DNA from: Brachyspira intermedia PWS/A
GTDB taxonomy: Bacteria > Spirochaetota > Brachyspiria > Brachyspirales > Brachyspiraceae
Length of the DNA: 64,000 bases
Direction of reading: 5' to 3'
Assembly (NCBI RefSeq): GCF_000223215.1
Contig: NC_017243.1
Coordinates: 744,001 to 808,000 of the forward strand
A program made the position numbers and the translations under genes. The stretch's first letter is position 1; every line of letters begins with the position of its first letter. Of the stretch, positions 17,962 to 26,817 are shown piece by piece. Under the pieces are notes generated by a model. It made no database searches, had not been told where the DNA came from, and saw only the letters and a program-made list of their open reading frames with translations.

Positions 17962-18720
17962 TTAACTATTTGAAGGGATAGTTTGTTTATCTTTTTTAGT
18001 TGTAAGTTTTTCAAATAAAACTAATATCCAAAATCTTAAATAATCAATATATAGAAATATTCTGAATATATTCTTTTTAGTATAGAATGATTCATGTTTA
18101 TTTTTATTTAATATTTCCATGCTAGGAGCTTTTATTTTTCCTGCAAAACTATCTAATGGTTTTTTGAATGGAATAAAGAATTTCATGTCTAGATTTTGTT
18201 TATTATTATTAAACCAATATAAAGATTTTTTAAACTCCATATGCATTAAAAATACATCAGGCTCTATCTTTTTGAATCCTATAAATGCTTTATCCAATTC
18301 TGCTTTATCTTTGGTATTTTGATAATTACCAAGCATATAAATACCGGGATAAATCTTTTTAATTTTTTCAGATATAGTAAAGAAATATTTTTCTTCATCT
18401 CCAAACAAAAACATAGACATCTTTTTTTGTTCTATATAATCAAGAACTCTTGAAAATAAAAGAAATTCATTAATATAATTTAGTTCTTCTTTATGAATAA
18501 ATTTATAAGCTTTGGCTATAGATGGATGTGCCGCAATTACCAAAGATGAATTTTTTATTATTTCTTTTAATTTTTTATTATATCTTATTTTCAGTAATTT
18601 ATGCACATCCAAAGATATTATGAGTATGTTTTTTCCATATTTAAGGTAGTCTAGTATTTCTTCAAGACTAACTTTGAAATTATCTATTCTTATTCCTAAA
18701 ATGGATTTGTTTTCTATCAT
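17962..18720 (-). CDS. WecG/TagA/CpsF (GT26)-like protein with altered catalytic motif
   Basis: A 252-residue protein with the GT26 layout: ILGIRIDNFKVSLEEILDYL at the start, FLFGDEEKYF in the middle, KIKKIYPGIYMLG, EPDVFLMHMEFKKSLYW, and PLDSFAGKIKAPSMEIL. GT26 enzymes transfer ManNAc or similar sugars to a lipid-linked acceptor at the membrane. Here the usual ADG motif with the catalytic Asp reads IAAHPSIAKAY, and the GxPKQE motif reads MEFKKSL, so the normal chemistry is doubtful. Its C-terminal basic, aromatic tail is typical for membrane association. The SD is weak. It lies 29 bp after pfkA on the same strand. Confidence 0.65.
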   Translation of the reverse strand: MIENKSILGIRIDNFKVSLEEILDYLKYGKNILIISLDVHKLLKIRYNKKLKEIIKNSSLVIAAHPSIAKAYKFIHKEELNYINEFLLFSRVLDYIEQKKMSMFLFGDEEKYFFTISEKIKKIYPGIYMLGNYQNTKDKAELDKAFIGFKKIEPDVFLMHMEFKKSLYWFNNNKQNLDMKFFIPFKKPLDSFAGKIKAPSMEILNKNKHESFYTKKNIFRIFLYIDYLRFWILVLFEKLTTKKDKQTIPSNS

Positions 18721-18749
18721 AATAAATTATAGCCTTTATTTTTAATTAA

Positions 18750-19730
18750 TTATATAGCAAGTGTTCTGCATAATGCTAAGTCTATAGGATCTACTTTAGG
18801 TACTTTTTTTACAGCATCAGTTAAAGGAGTGTAAGTGTATTCTCCTTTCCAAATTCCTACAGCAACATTTTTCTTTCCTTCTAATAAAGCTTTAACAGCA
18901 ATATAACCGAATCTAGCAGCCATTAAACGTTCTCTTGAAGTAGGAGATCCACCTCTTTGCATGTGTCCTAATATAGTGACACGAGTATCGAATCCTGTTT
19001 TACCTTCTATTTGTTTAGCAACTTCCATAGCTCCGCCTGACTCATCGCCTTCAGCTACTACTATAATAGAAGATTTTTTACCTCTTTTTTTAGCGATTTG
19101 TAATTCTTCTACTATTTTATCCATATCAGTTGTAGTTTCAGGTATTAATATATCCTCAGCTCCTGAAGCTATACCTACTTCTAAAGCTATATAACCAGCA
19201 TGTCTTCCCATAACTTCTACAACGAAACATCTTCCATGGCTTGTAGCTGTATCTCTTAATTTATCTATGGCATCCATTGCCACATTAACAGCAGTGTCGT
19301 AACCTATAGTATAATCTGTACCGAATATATCATTATCTATAGTACCAGGTATTGCAACTATAGGATATTCAGGATGATGATTATAGAAATCTAAAGCTCC
19401 CTTATAAGTTCCGTCTCCGCCTATAACGATTAAAGCATCCATTCCATGATATTTCATATTATCAGCAGCTTTTTTCATACCTTCTTCTGTTTGAAATTCA
19501 GGAGATCTTGCTGAAAATAGTATTGTACCTCCATGATTAATGATGCCTCCTACGCTTCCAGCATTCATCTGATATACATCATTATACATAAGACCTTGAT
19601 ATCCTTCTTTTATACCCATTACTTCTAAACCATTGGCTATTGCAGTTCTGACAACACTTCTTATAGCAGGGTTCATTCCAGAAGCGTCTCCTCCGCTTGT
19701 TAATACCCCGATTTTTTTTATATCAGCCAT
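18750..19730 (-). CDS. pfkA: ATP-dependent 6-phosphofructokinase
   Basis: The committing glycolytic kinase; 326 residues, near the family norm. It has GVLTSGGDASGMN (Ser where Pro is usual), VIGGDGTYKGA, PGTIDNDI, TSHGRCFVVEVMGRHAGY and LGHMQRGGSPT. The Gly in GGDGT and the Gly in PGTIDND are the residues that mark ATP use; PPi-dependent enzymes carry Asp and Lys there. GGAG SD. It probably heads a transcript with the GT26-like gene. Confidence 0.95.
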   Translation of the reverse strand: MADIKKIGVLTSGGDASGMNPAIRSVVRTAIANGLEVMGIKEGYQGLMYNDVYQMNAGSVGGIINHGGTILFSARSPEFQTEEGMKKAADNMKYHGMDALIVIGGDGTYKGALDFYNHHPEYPIVAIPGTIDNDIFGTDYTIGYDTAVNVAMDAIDKLRDTATSHGRCFVVEVMGRHAGYIALEVGIASGAEDILIPETTTDMDKIVEELQIAKKRGKKSSIIVVAEGDESGGAMEVAKQIEGKTGFDTRVTILGHMQRGGSPTSRERLMAARFGYIAVKALLEGKKNVAVGIWKGEYTYTPLTDAVKKVPKVDPIDLALCRTLAI

Positions 19731-19868
19731 ATTAAAATAACTCCTTTATATTGATAATATTAAAAATTATATTATTGGTTTTTTTTATTATTAATATATA
19801 ATGTCTATATTATATAATAATAATAAAAGAATTGATATACATAAATATAAAAAAAATATGACAGAAGT

Positions 19869-21233
19869 ATGGTAGAAAATAAAGAATATACTGAAATTAT
19901 TAATATAATAGAAAATCAAAGATGGGATAAACTCAAATATTTACTTGCTAGCATGCATGCAGCTGAAATAGTTGATGTTATACGAATATTAGACAGCGAT
20001 AAAAATAGAAGCATAGTATTCAGACTTTTATCAAGAGAGATGTCTGCTTATGTATTTTCCGAATTAGAGCCGGAAGAACAGGAAAAAATTATAATTTCTA
20101 TGAATGAGAATGAATTAAAAGAACTTATTCATGAAATGAGTCCTGATGACAGAACATCGCTTTTTGAAGAACTTCCTTCCGACATCACAAAGAAAATTTT
20201 TTCTTTGATGGGTGAGAAAGATTTAAATATTACAAGGCAGTTATTAGGATATCCTGAAGACAGTATAGGACGTATAATGACTCCTGAATATGTTGATGTG
20301 CTTCCTGATTATACTGTTAAGCAAACTTTAGAGTATATTAGAAAATACGGTAAAGATTCGGAAACTTTTGAAGTTATATATGTAGTTCAAAAAGATGATA
20401 CTTTAATTGGTTATATTTTGTTAAAAGATTTATTATTTGCAAGTCAAGATGATAAAATAGAAGACCTTATGCATACTGATATAATATATTTGTCAGTATA
20501 TTCGGATCAAGAAGAAGCTGTTAGGGTAGGAAGAAAATATGACTTGCTTTATATACCTGTAGTTGATTCAAAAAATGCTTTGATAGGTATTGTTACTATA
20601 GATGATATATTCGATATAGCTGAAGAAGAGGATACAGAGGACTTTCATAAATTGGGTGCTATTAGTATTGATGATGATTTCGACAGCAATATAAAACAGG
20701 CTAATCCTATCGTACTTTATAAGAGAAGGATATTTTGGCTTTTTGTTTTGGTATTTGTTAATATTGTATCAGGATATGTAATAGGTATGTTTGAAGAGAC
20801 TATAAGCAAGTATGTTTCTTTGATATTTTTCTTACCATTACTTATAGATAGTGCGGGAAATGCTGGTGCTCAGTCATCAACTCTCATAATAAGAAGTTTA
20901 TCTGTGGGCGATGTTAAAAAAAGTGACTGGCTTTTTATGCTTGGAAAAGAGATATTAGTTTCTACTACTTTAGGGCTTACTATGAGTGTGGCTGTATCTT
21001 TGATTGCCATTTTTAGGGGAGGCTTAATCATAGCATTGGTTGTATCGCTTTCTATGATATTGGTTGTTGTTATAGGTAGTTTAATAGGTTTATGTCTGCC
21101 GTTTTTATTTGTTAAGTTTAAAAAAGACCCTACGACAAGCAGTGTGCCTCTTGTTACTTCTATATGCGATATCAGCGGTACTGCTATATATTTACTGCTT
21201 GCCACTACAATACTCACAAACTTTTCTAAATAG
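19869..21233 (+). CDS. mgtE: MgtE-type magnesium transporter
   Basis: A 454-residue Mg2+ channel of the inner membrane. It has the N-terminal superhelical MgtE_N domain (about 1-130; MHAAEIVDVI, LEPEEQEKII), two CBS domains (about 135-255; GRIMTPEYVDV, IPVVDSKNALIGIVTIDDI) and a C-terminal five-helix membrane domain with the hallmark LPLLIDSAGNAGAQSSTLII and TSSVPLVTSICDISG. The helix count and lengths fit. No Mg2+ riboswitch was recognised in the 140-bp upstream gap, where the SD is weak. Confidence 0.95.
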   Translation: MVENKEYTEIINIIENQRWDKLKYLLASMHAAEIVDVIRILDSDKNRSIVFRLLSREMSAYVFSELEPEEQEKIIISMNENELKELIHEMSPDDRTSLFEELPSDITKKIFSLMGEKDLNITRQLLGYPEDSIGRIMTPEYVDVLPDYTVKQTLEYIRKYGKDSETFEVIYVVQKDDTLIGYILLKDLLFASQDDKIEDLMHTDIIYLSVYSDQEEAVRVGRKYDLLYIPVVDSKNALIGIVTIDDIFDIAEEEDTEDFHKLGAISIDDDFDSNIKQANPIVLYKRRIFWLFVLVFVNIVSGYVIGMFEETISKYVSLIFFLPLLIDSAGNAGAQSSTLIIRSLSVGDVKKSDWLFMLGKEILVSTTLGLTMSVAVSLIAIFRGGLIIALVVSLSMILVVVIGSLIGLCLPFLFVKFKKDPTTSSVPLVTSICDISGTAIYLLLATTILTNFSK

Positions 21234-21368
21234 TTTTTAATATTTAAATAGCGAATATATTTTTAATAATTTTCAATAATAGACTTGTTTTAAAACTAAT
21301 TTTATTATAAAAAACAAAAATATAATTTTATTTTTGATAAAATATATTTGTTTCAGTATATATTAAAA

Positions 21369-21417
21369 ATGCATATAGTTATCAATATTTCCTTCATTAT
21401 TAATAAACTATATGCAT
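21369..21417. terminator. Perfect 12-bp hairpin between convergent genes
   Basis: ATGCATATAGTT (21369-21380) pairs perfectly with AACTATATGCAT (21406-21417) around a 25-nt loop, with A/T-rich flanks. It lies between mgtE and the SNF symporter and could serve both as a bidirectional terminator. Just upstream (about 21300-21355) lies a degraded piece of the AT-rich edge of the GC-rich modular repeat. Confidence 0.55.
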
Positions 21418-21440
21418 ATTAAATTTTTAATTCTAAAAAA

Positions 21441-22826
21441 TCATTTCAAGAAAAATCTGTTTATATATTCATATAAAAATATTGCTAATACTATAAAAGG
21501 AAGTATATAACTAATATAGAATCTTAATTGACGAGGGAACTTGATGCCTTCTCCTGTATTAGCTTCTTTTAAAAAGTTATCGAATCCCCATCCGAAATCT
21601 CTTGTACAGAAGAATAGAGTTACCAAAGCACCTAAAGGAAGTATATTATTTGATACTATAAAATCTAGTAAATCCATTATAACGGTACCTTCTCCTAGCG
21701 GATTTATATTAGATAATATATTAAAGCCTAAAGTTGTTGGCAGGCTAAGTATGAATAACATTACAAATAATATAATAGAAGTTTTTTGTCTTGTAATTTT
21801 GAATTTATCCATAATAAATGAATATATATTTTCTAATACACCTATTATAGTAGTAAGGGCTGCCATTGCTAGGAATAAGAAGAATAATGCTCCCCATAAT
21901 CTTCCAAGAGGCATAGAATTAAATATATTAGGTAATGTTACAAAAGCAAGTCCGGCACCTTCACCGGGATTTACACCGAAAGCAAAGCATGCTGGGAACA
22001 CTACAAGTCCGGCAAATAAAGCTACCATAGTATCCAATGCTATAATTATTAATGCTTCTCCTGTAAGTGATTGTTTTTTATCTATATAGCTTCCAAATAT
22101 TGCCATTCCTCCCTGACCAACACTCAAAGAGAAAAATGCCTGTCCGATAGCAGCATAAAATATTCCTATGAATCCTGTAAGTCCGTTTCCAAATAATTTA
22201 TTTAAATCTGGCACTAAATAGAATTTCAATCCTTCTATAGCACCTTTTAAAGTTAATGCTCTGATTATAAGAAGCATTAAAAGTGCAAACAATGATATCA
22301 TCATGAATTTACTTGCTCTCTCTACGCCTTTCTCAAGTCCGAAAGAACATATTATTATACCTATCAATAAACTTATTCCCATCCATAATGTTAATGTAGA
22401 AGCACTTCCTAAAACTCCGTTAAAAAAATTACCAACTTCATTTGCATTAAGTCCTTCAAATCTTCCTGAAAGCATAAAGTAAAAGTATGATAAACACCAT
22501 CCGCATATAGTTGTATAAAACAGCATAAGAAGAACATTACCAAGTATTTGAACATATCCTATTTTATGCCAATTATGTCCTTTCTTTTCAAGTTTTTGAA
22601 AAGATGTTGCTATATCATGACCGCCTGCTCTTCCAACAGCGAATTCCATTACCATAGGAGCTACACCTAATATAATTATTGATATGATATATAATATTAC
22701 AAAAGCACCGCCGCCGTATTGTCCTGTTATATATGGAAATCTCCAAACATTACCCATACCAACTGCACAGCCTGCAGATACTAGTATAAATCCGAATCTG
22801 CTTCCTAGTTTTTCTCTTTTTTTCAT
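21441..22826 (-). CDS. Sodium-dependent transporter, SNF/NSS family
   Basis: A 461-residue Na+-coupled symporter with 11-12 helices. The N-terminus shows the family signature LGSRFGFILVSAGCAVGMGNVWRFPYITG (about residues 7-35), followed by QYGGGAFV. The GQAFFSLSVGQGG segment matches TM6, where substrate and Na+ bind. Bacterial members carry amino acids or amines; the substrate is not predictable. The start was set at 22826 because TTGGAG precedes it by ten bases; the frame reads five codons further up without an ATG. Confidence 0.93.
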   Translation of the reverse strand: MKKREKLGSRFGFILVSAGCAVGMGNVWRFPYITGQYGGGAFVILYIISIIILGVAPMVMEFAVGRAGGHDIATSFQKLEKKGHNWHKIGYVQILGNVLLMLFYTTICGWCLSYFYFMLSGRFEGLNANEVGNFFNGVLGSASTLTLWMGISLLIGIIICSFGLEKGVERASKFMMISLFALLMLLIIRALTLKGAIEGLKFYLVPDLNKLFGNGLTGFIGIFYAAIGQAFFSLSVGQGGMAIFGSYIDKKQSLTGEALIIIALDTMVALFAGLVVFPACFAFGVNPGEGAGLAFVTLPNIFNSMPLGRLWGALFFLFLAMAALTTIIGVLENIYSFIMDKFKITRQKTSIILFVMLFILSLPTTLGFNILSNINPLGEGTVIMDLLDFIVSNNILPLGALVTLFFCTRDFGWGFDNFLKEANTGEGIKFPRQLRFYISYILPFIVLAIFLYEYINRFFLK

Positions 22827-22915
22827 CGGTATACACTCCAAATGATTATGACAATTTTTATTTAGATTATACTATATATTATAAATTATTAAAACTTATA
22901 ATCATAAAATTTTAT

Positions 22916-23245
22916 TCACATACCCCGCCCTTTATATTTTTAAGCTTAATTTACAATTTATAATTCAAATTATATTTTCTGTTTTTTATTAGAAATTTCA
23001 GCACCCACCCAAGTTGGGATTAGGGTTAAAAATCTATTTAACGCACGGTGAGCTTTGCTATGAATATAATTAAATTTGTATCATAATTTTATCTTTATTT
23101 TTTATTTTGCTTAGCGTGCGTTGAGATAATTTTTATTTTAATAAAAACTAGGGTGGGCTGCTATATTTTCTTGATAGGCTATAAAGGAATAGGAAGTTAA
23201 AATTTTATATTAAAGCAATAAAGAAAAAGGGTGGGGCGTTAGAAA
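22916..23245. repeat. Nested palindromic repeat, locus 2 (complete copy)
   Basis: Six boxes in mirror order: CCCCGCCC (22923-22930), CACCCACCC (23002-23010), CGCACGG (23042-23048), CGTGCG (23115-23120), GGGTGGGC (23151-23158) and GGGTGGGGCG (23229-23238). Spacers are about 71, 31, 66, 30 and 70 bp, symmetric about a centre near 23081. The element fills most of the 432-bp gap between two minus-strand genes. Transcribed RNA could fold into nested long-range helices. No reading frame is present. Confidence 0.8.
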
Positions 23246-23258
23246 AAAGTTTTATTTA

Positions 23259-23855
23259 TTATTTTGATGAATATATTTCTTTTATTTTAATTTCATCATA
23301 GAAAGAAATTCTATATGAATAATGCTTCATAACATTTTCTAAAGTATCCAAATCAGGTTTTATATATAATGATACGCTTGCAAGCTCTGATGACCACCAA
23401 ATTATATACTCTTCAAAAGGCTTTTTATAAAATGAGTAATGCTTTACATCCGTTTTTGTTATCTGACCATATTGAAAAGTAAGCTCTTCTTTTATATTGT
23501 TAATGTCGGCCATAGTTACAGGATTGTAGAATGAAGGATTATTGTATATATCACCTATATGATTGCATATCTCTATTCTATAAAGCTCATTATTGTAGAA
23601 ATATAAATAATATGCCAATTTTTGAGTATCATTTTTATATATATTAAGAACAGTATTATTTTTTAATTCAAATGATTCAAAAAAATCAGCATATACATTT
23701 AGATTATAATTAGTAATTTTATTATCAGCTTCTTCAATGCTCATTCCAAATTTTAAATCTTTATAACCATTTAAATCAAAAAGCTCCGGTAATTGAGCAA
23801 ATACTATATTTATGTTGATTAATAAAATTACTATTATATATCTTATATATTTCAT
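23259..23855 (-). CDS. Small secreted protein of unknown function
   Basis: A 198-residue protein with a signal peptide (residues 1-20, ending IVFA, then QLPELFDLNG). The mature part has LKFGMSIEEADNKI, a pattern seen in small periplasmic proteins that begin with a helix after a GMS motif, and is otherwise rich in Tyr and Asn. I recognise no named family. Its start overlaps the end of the LOG-family gene by 4 bp (ATGA), so it is the last gene of a four-gene operon with the YbjQ paralogues. Its 3' end lies beside the nested palindromic repeat. Confidence 0.6.
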   Translation of the reverse strand: MKYIRYIIVILLININIVFAQLPELFDLNGYKDLKFGMSIEEADNKITNYNLNVYADFFESFELKNNTVLNIYKNDTQKLAYYLYFYNNELYRIEICNHIGDIYNNPSFYNPVTMADINNIKEELTFQYGQITKTDVKHYSFYKKPFEEYIIWWSSELASVSLYIKPDLDTLENVMKHYSYRISFYDEIKIKEIYSSK

Positions 23856-24517
23856 TTTTGTTTATTTTGATGAAAAGAATTAATTATATCTAAAGCAGCC
23901 TGAGGAGTTTCAGCATATTTTATTAAGTTTAAATCCTCAACATCTATATAATTTTCTTTAATCATATCTTTTTTTATCCATTCTATTAAGTCAGTGTAAT
24001 AACTAGAATTCATAACTATTAGAGGCATTCTTTCAAGAACCTTTGTCTGTATTAAAGTGAGAGTTTCAAACATCTCATCCATAGTACCGAATCCACCGGG
24101 AAATATTATTACAGCTTTTGCATATTTTAAGAACATCACTTTTCTAGCAAAGAAGTATCTAAATTTCAATTCTTCTTTAACATAAGGATTAGTTTTCTGT
24201 TCAAAAGGAAGTTCTATACATAAACCTATAGAACCAGCATTAGCATCAAAAGCACCTCTATTTCCAGCTTCCATTATACCAGGACCGCCTCCAGTTATTA
24301 TATCATATTTATTTTCACCTAATAATTTAGCAGTTTCATAAGCTAATTTATAGTGTGGATGATCTTCTGAAGTTCTTGCACTTCCAAACATAGAAACGGC
24401 ATTTTTGTAGTAGGACATAGTTTCAAATCCTTCTACAAATTCTCCCATTATTCTAAATATACGCCAAGATTCATTAGGCATATCAGAATTCTGCAATTCA
24501 TAAGTTTCTCTTCTCAC
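23852..24517 (-). CDS. LOG-family protein (cytokinin riboside 5'-monophosphate phosphoribohydrolase type)
   Basis: A 221-residue cytoplasmic Rossmann-fold protein. Diagnostic motifs are MFGSARTSEDHP, ITGGGPGIMEAGNRGAFDANAG (at about 76-97) and FPGGFGTMDEMFE, the PGGxGTxxE signature of the LOG/TIGR00730 family; enzymes with it release ribose 5-phosphate from nucleoside monophosphates. The true substrate in this organism is unknown. The start is GTG at 24517, seven bases after AAGGAGG. The gene overlaps the secreted protein downstream and follows YbjQ copy A by 21 bp. Confidence 0.88.
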   Translation of the reverse strand: MRRETYELQNSDMPNESWRIFRIMGEFVEGFETMSYYKNAVSMFGSARTSEDHPHYKLAYETAKLLGENKYDIITGGGPGIMEAGNRGAFDANAGSIGLCIELPFEQKTNPYVKEELKFRYFFARKVMFLKYAKAVIIFPGGFGTMDEMFETLTLIQTKVLERMPLIVMNSSYYTDLIEWIKKDMIKENYIDVEDLNLIKYAETPQAALDIINSFHQNKQK

Positions 24518-24538
24518 TCATAAACCTCCTTATTTTTA

Positions 24539-24865
24539 TTATTTTATTATTACAGCAGTACCATAGGCAATAACTTCTGTAGTACCTTCCATTACAGATG
24601 AAGAAGAATAATGTATTCCTATTATAGCATTGGCTCCTAATTTTTTAGCTTCTTCTATCATTCTTTTAGTTGCTATTTCTCTAGCTTCATTAATCATTTC
24701 AGTGTAGCCTTCAACTTCACCGCCTACAATATTTTTAAGACCTGCAAGCAAATCTTTTCCTATATGTTTAGCCTGAGCTATATTTCCTTTAACTAAACCT
24801 AATAATTCATAATTATAATTGCTTGGTAAATAATCAGCTGTAAATAATTTTATATCGTTATCCAT
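24539..24865 (-). CDS. YbjQ/UPF0145 family protein, copy A
   Basis: A 108-residue protein of the YbjQ family (COG0393, small pentamer-forming domain). It has the conserved GGEVEGYTEMINEAREIA, a KKLGANAIIGIHY segment and the C-terminal EVIAYGTAV. The biochemical role of the family is unknown; a heavy-metal-binding name is based on little data. About 84 of 108 residues match copy B, 16 bp upstream, which marks a tandem gene duplication. It is the second gene of the operon. Confidence 0.88.
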   Translation of the reverse strand: MDNDIKLFTADYLPSNYNYELLGLVKGNIAQAKHIGKDLLAGLKNIVGGEVEGYTEMINEAREIATKRMIEEAKKLGANAIIGIHYSSSSVMEGTTEVIAYGTAVIIK

Positions 24866-24881
24866 TTTTACTCCTCATAAA

Positions 24882-25208
24882 TTATTTCAATACAATAGCA
24901 GTACCATAAGCAACAACTTCTACAGTTCCAGGAAGTACAGAAGATGAAGAAAAATTAATTCCTATTATAGCATTAGCATTTAATTTCTGAGCTTCTTCCA
25001 ACATTCTTTTTGTAGCTATTTCTCTAGCTTCATTAAGCATTTCAGTGTAACTTTCAACTTCACCGCCTACAATATTTTTAAGACCTGCAAGCAAATCTTT
25101 TCCTACATGCTTAGCTAAAGATACATTTCCTTTAACTAAACCTAACATTTCATAATTATAATTGCTTGGTAAGTAATTAACAGTAAACATTTTGATATCA
25201 GCACTCAT
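24882..25208 (-). CDS. YbjQ/UPF0145 family protein, copy B
   Basis: First gene of the operon, also 108 residues and collinear with copy A without gaps. Differences lie mainly at residues 2-11, 29-35 and the last 25. Copy A keeps KLGANAIIGI where this copy has KLNANAIIGI, a departure from the family norm. It has a good SD (TAGGAGA) and a plausible -10 in the AT-rich upstream region, though no full promoter could be defined. Confidence 0.88.
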   Translation of the reverse strand: MSADIKMFTVNYLPSNYNYEMLGLVKGNVSLAKHVGKDLLAGLKNIVGGEVESYTEMLNEAREIATKRMLEEAQKLNANAIIGINFSSSSVLPGTVEVVAYGTAIVLK

Positions 25209-25324
25209 TTGTGAATCTCCTAGTGTATTATAAAATATTATGTTAATTTCTCGGAAAAGTATAAATATACTTAATGATTTTTTATAATAATGATTATGAT
25301 TAAAAGTTTTGATAATTAAGGCTA

Positions 25325-25358
25325 TAAAAAAGGGCTACTGTCAGTGACAATAACCCTT
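25325..25358 (-). terminator. Rho-independent terminator on the minus strand
   Basis: A 13-bp stem (25330-25342 with 25346-25358, two wobble pairs when read on the minus strand) with a 3-nt loop, followed on that strand by a U6 run. It ends the secreted-protein gene at 25390-25938. Confidence 0.88.
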
Positions 25359-25389
25359 CTATATTTTATTATTCATTAATTAATATTTT

Positions 25390-25938
25390 TTATTTCATTA
25401 TGCCCCATTCTTTCCATAATTGAACAGTGTAATTTTCTTCTTTCTGAGAAACATCAGTATTTATGAATTTAGGATTATAAGCAGAATTAAATAAAGATTC
25501 TTTACTATAGCCTGAATTGAACAAGAATTCACTTTGTGAAGGTGCATTGATGAATAGTTCTAATTTTTGCTCATCTAATAAGATATTAATAAATAATTCA
25601 GGATTTTGATTAATAATATTAAATAGTTCAGGGTTATTGTCAAAAACTGTAAACAATTGAGGGTTTTTATCCATATTATTAAATAATATATCTGCCTCTT
25701 TTTCAGATTTAAACAATTGACTGTTATTTTCTAAAAAAGAAAATAAATATTCATTTTCATTGGCTGTATTAAAATTTCCAGTATTTTTTTTATCTTTAAA
25801 ACGATCTCTATATTTTTTTAAGAACGAATCAAACCAATCCCTATTTGTCGATTCTTTTTGAGCAACATCGTTTTGAGCATAACAGAACAATGAGAATAAT
25901 AAAACAAATAAAAATAAGAAAATTATAAACTTTTTCAT
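25390..25938 (-). CDS. Secreted protein with NxPELF repeats and a conserved C-terminus
   Basis: A 182-residue exported protein of unknown family. The signal peptide (residues 1-21, ending FCYAQ) is nearly identical to that of the 100-residue protein encoded at 26279-26581, and both end in V-x-LWKEWGIMK. Between these ends lie degenerate 11-13-residue repeats of the type NNPELFNIINQNPELFINI (about 80-130) rich in Leu, Phe and Asn. SD AGGAGG. It has its own terminator. Function unknown; the shared ends suggest a common export or anchoring role with variable middle parts. Confidence 0.65.
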   Translation of the reverse strand: MKKFIIFLFLFVLLFSLFCYAQNDVAQKESTNRDWFDSFLKKYRDRFKDKKNTGNFNTANENEYLFSFLENNSQLFKSEKEADILFNNMDKNPQLFTVFDNNPELFNIINQNPELFINILLDEQKLELFINAPSQSEFLFNSGYSKESLFNSAYNPKFINTDVSQKEENYTVQLWKEWGIMK

Positions 25939-26278
25939 TGTGATTCCTCCTATTATGATAAAAGTTTTAATTATATTCTATAAATATTAAATAAAAAAAT
26001 CAATATCAAAATATTTTGATAAAAATCTTCCTATTTATAATAAACAAAAATATAATATATTTGTCAAAAAAATAATAAATTATTATATGAATTTTTGTTA
26101 TTTTTTATGATTATAAACTAATAATTGTATAAATTTAATTTATTTTAAAAAACAGGATTGCAATTTTTACATTGCAATCCTGACAACCATTTCTAATTTA
26201 TAAAAAATTGATGTTAATTAGAATAAAAATAGGAATAAAAAAATAATAAAATAAAGTTGATAATATAAATTATATTTT
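25939..26278. other. AT-rich intergenic stretch
   Basis: It holds the SD and presumed promoter of the downstream secreted-protein gene and the hairpin at 26147-26182. Nothing else is recognised. Confidence 0.5.
26147..26182 (-). terminator. Rho-independent terminator on the minus strand
   Basis: CAGGATTGCAAT (26153-26164) pairs perfectly with ATTGCAATCCTG (26171-26182); on the minus strand a U6 run follows. It ends the 26279-26581 gene, about 100 bp beyond its stop. Confidence 0.85.
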
Positions 26279-26581
26279 CTATTTCATAATGCCCCATTCT
26301 TTCCATAATTTAACAGTTTCAGGATCATTTGGTAATGATTTATTTAAATTAGTATATGATACTCCTTTATATCTATTTGTACCAAATATATTATTTGAAT
26401 TGGAATATGGTTCAGAAGGAAAGAAAAAACCGAGTAATTTTGGTTGATAATCTATGTCACTAGGGTATTTATATAATTTGTCGTTTTTATAGGTTTCTGT
26501 ATTGTTGTTTTCTCTTTGAGCATAGCAGAATAATGAAAATAAAAGAATGAATAAAAATAAGAAAATTATAATTTTTTTCAT
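26279..26581 (-). CDS. Small secreted protein sharing both ends with its neighbour
   Basis: A 100-residue exported protein of unknown family. Signal peptide MKKIIIFLFLFILLFSLFCY differs from that of the 25390-25938 product at only two positions, and the last eleven residues differ at one (VKLWKEWGIMK against VQLWKEWGIMK). The middle 60 residues are unrelated and rich in Asn, Tyr and Pro. This pattern fits a duplicated gene whose centre was replaced or diverged quickly. AAGGAGA SD and separate terminator, so each gene is transcribed on its own. Confidence 0.65.
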   Translation of the reverse strand: MKKIIIFLFLFILLFSLFCYAQRENNNTETYKNDKLYKYPSDIDYQPKLLGFFFPSEPYSNSNNIFGTNRYKGVSYTNLNKSLPNDPETVKLWKEWGIMK

Positions 26582-26753
26582 AGTAATATCTCCTTATTAT
26601 AAAATTCATATTTAAAAGATAACAAAAAAATATTAAACTTAGTAAAAAAATAATGATAATGTATGGTATATTTTTATGTTGTTTTATAAATATTATGTAT
26701 AATAAATGTTATAAAAAATATACAATAATTATATAATTGTTTATGAATTTTAT

Positions 26754-26798
26754 AAAAAAACATCTCCTATATTTTAATAAATTTTATATAGGAGATGT
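26754..26798 (-). terminator. Rho-independent terminator on the minus strand
   Basis: ACATCTCCTATA (26760-26771) pairs with TATAGGAGATGT (26787-26798); on the minus strand it is followed by a U7 run. It ends the propeller lipoprotein gene. Confidence 0.87.
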
Positions 26799-26817
26799 AT
26801 ATAAGAAGTGATTTGTT

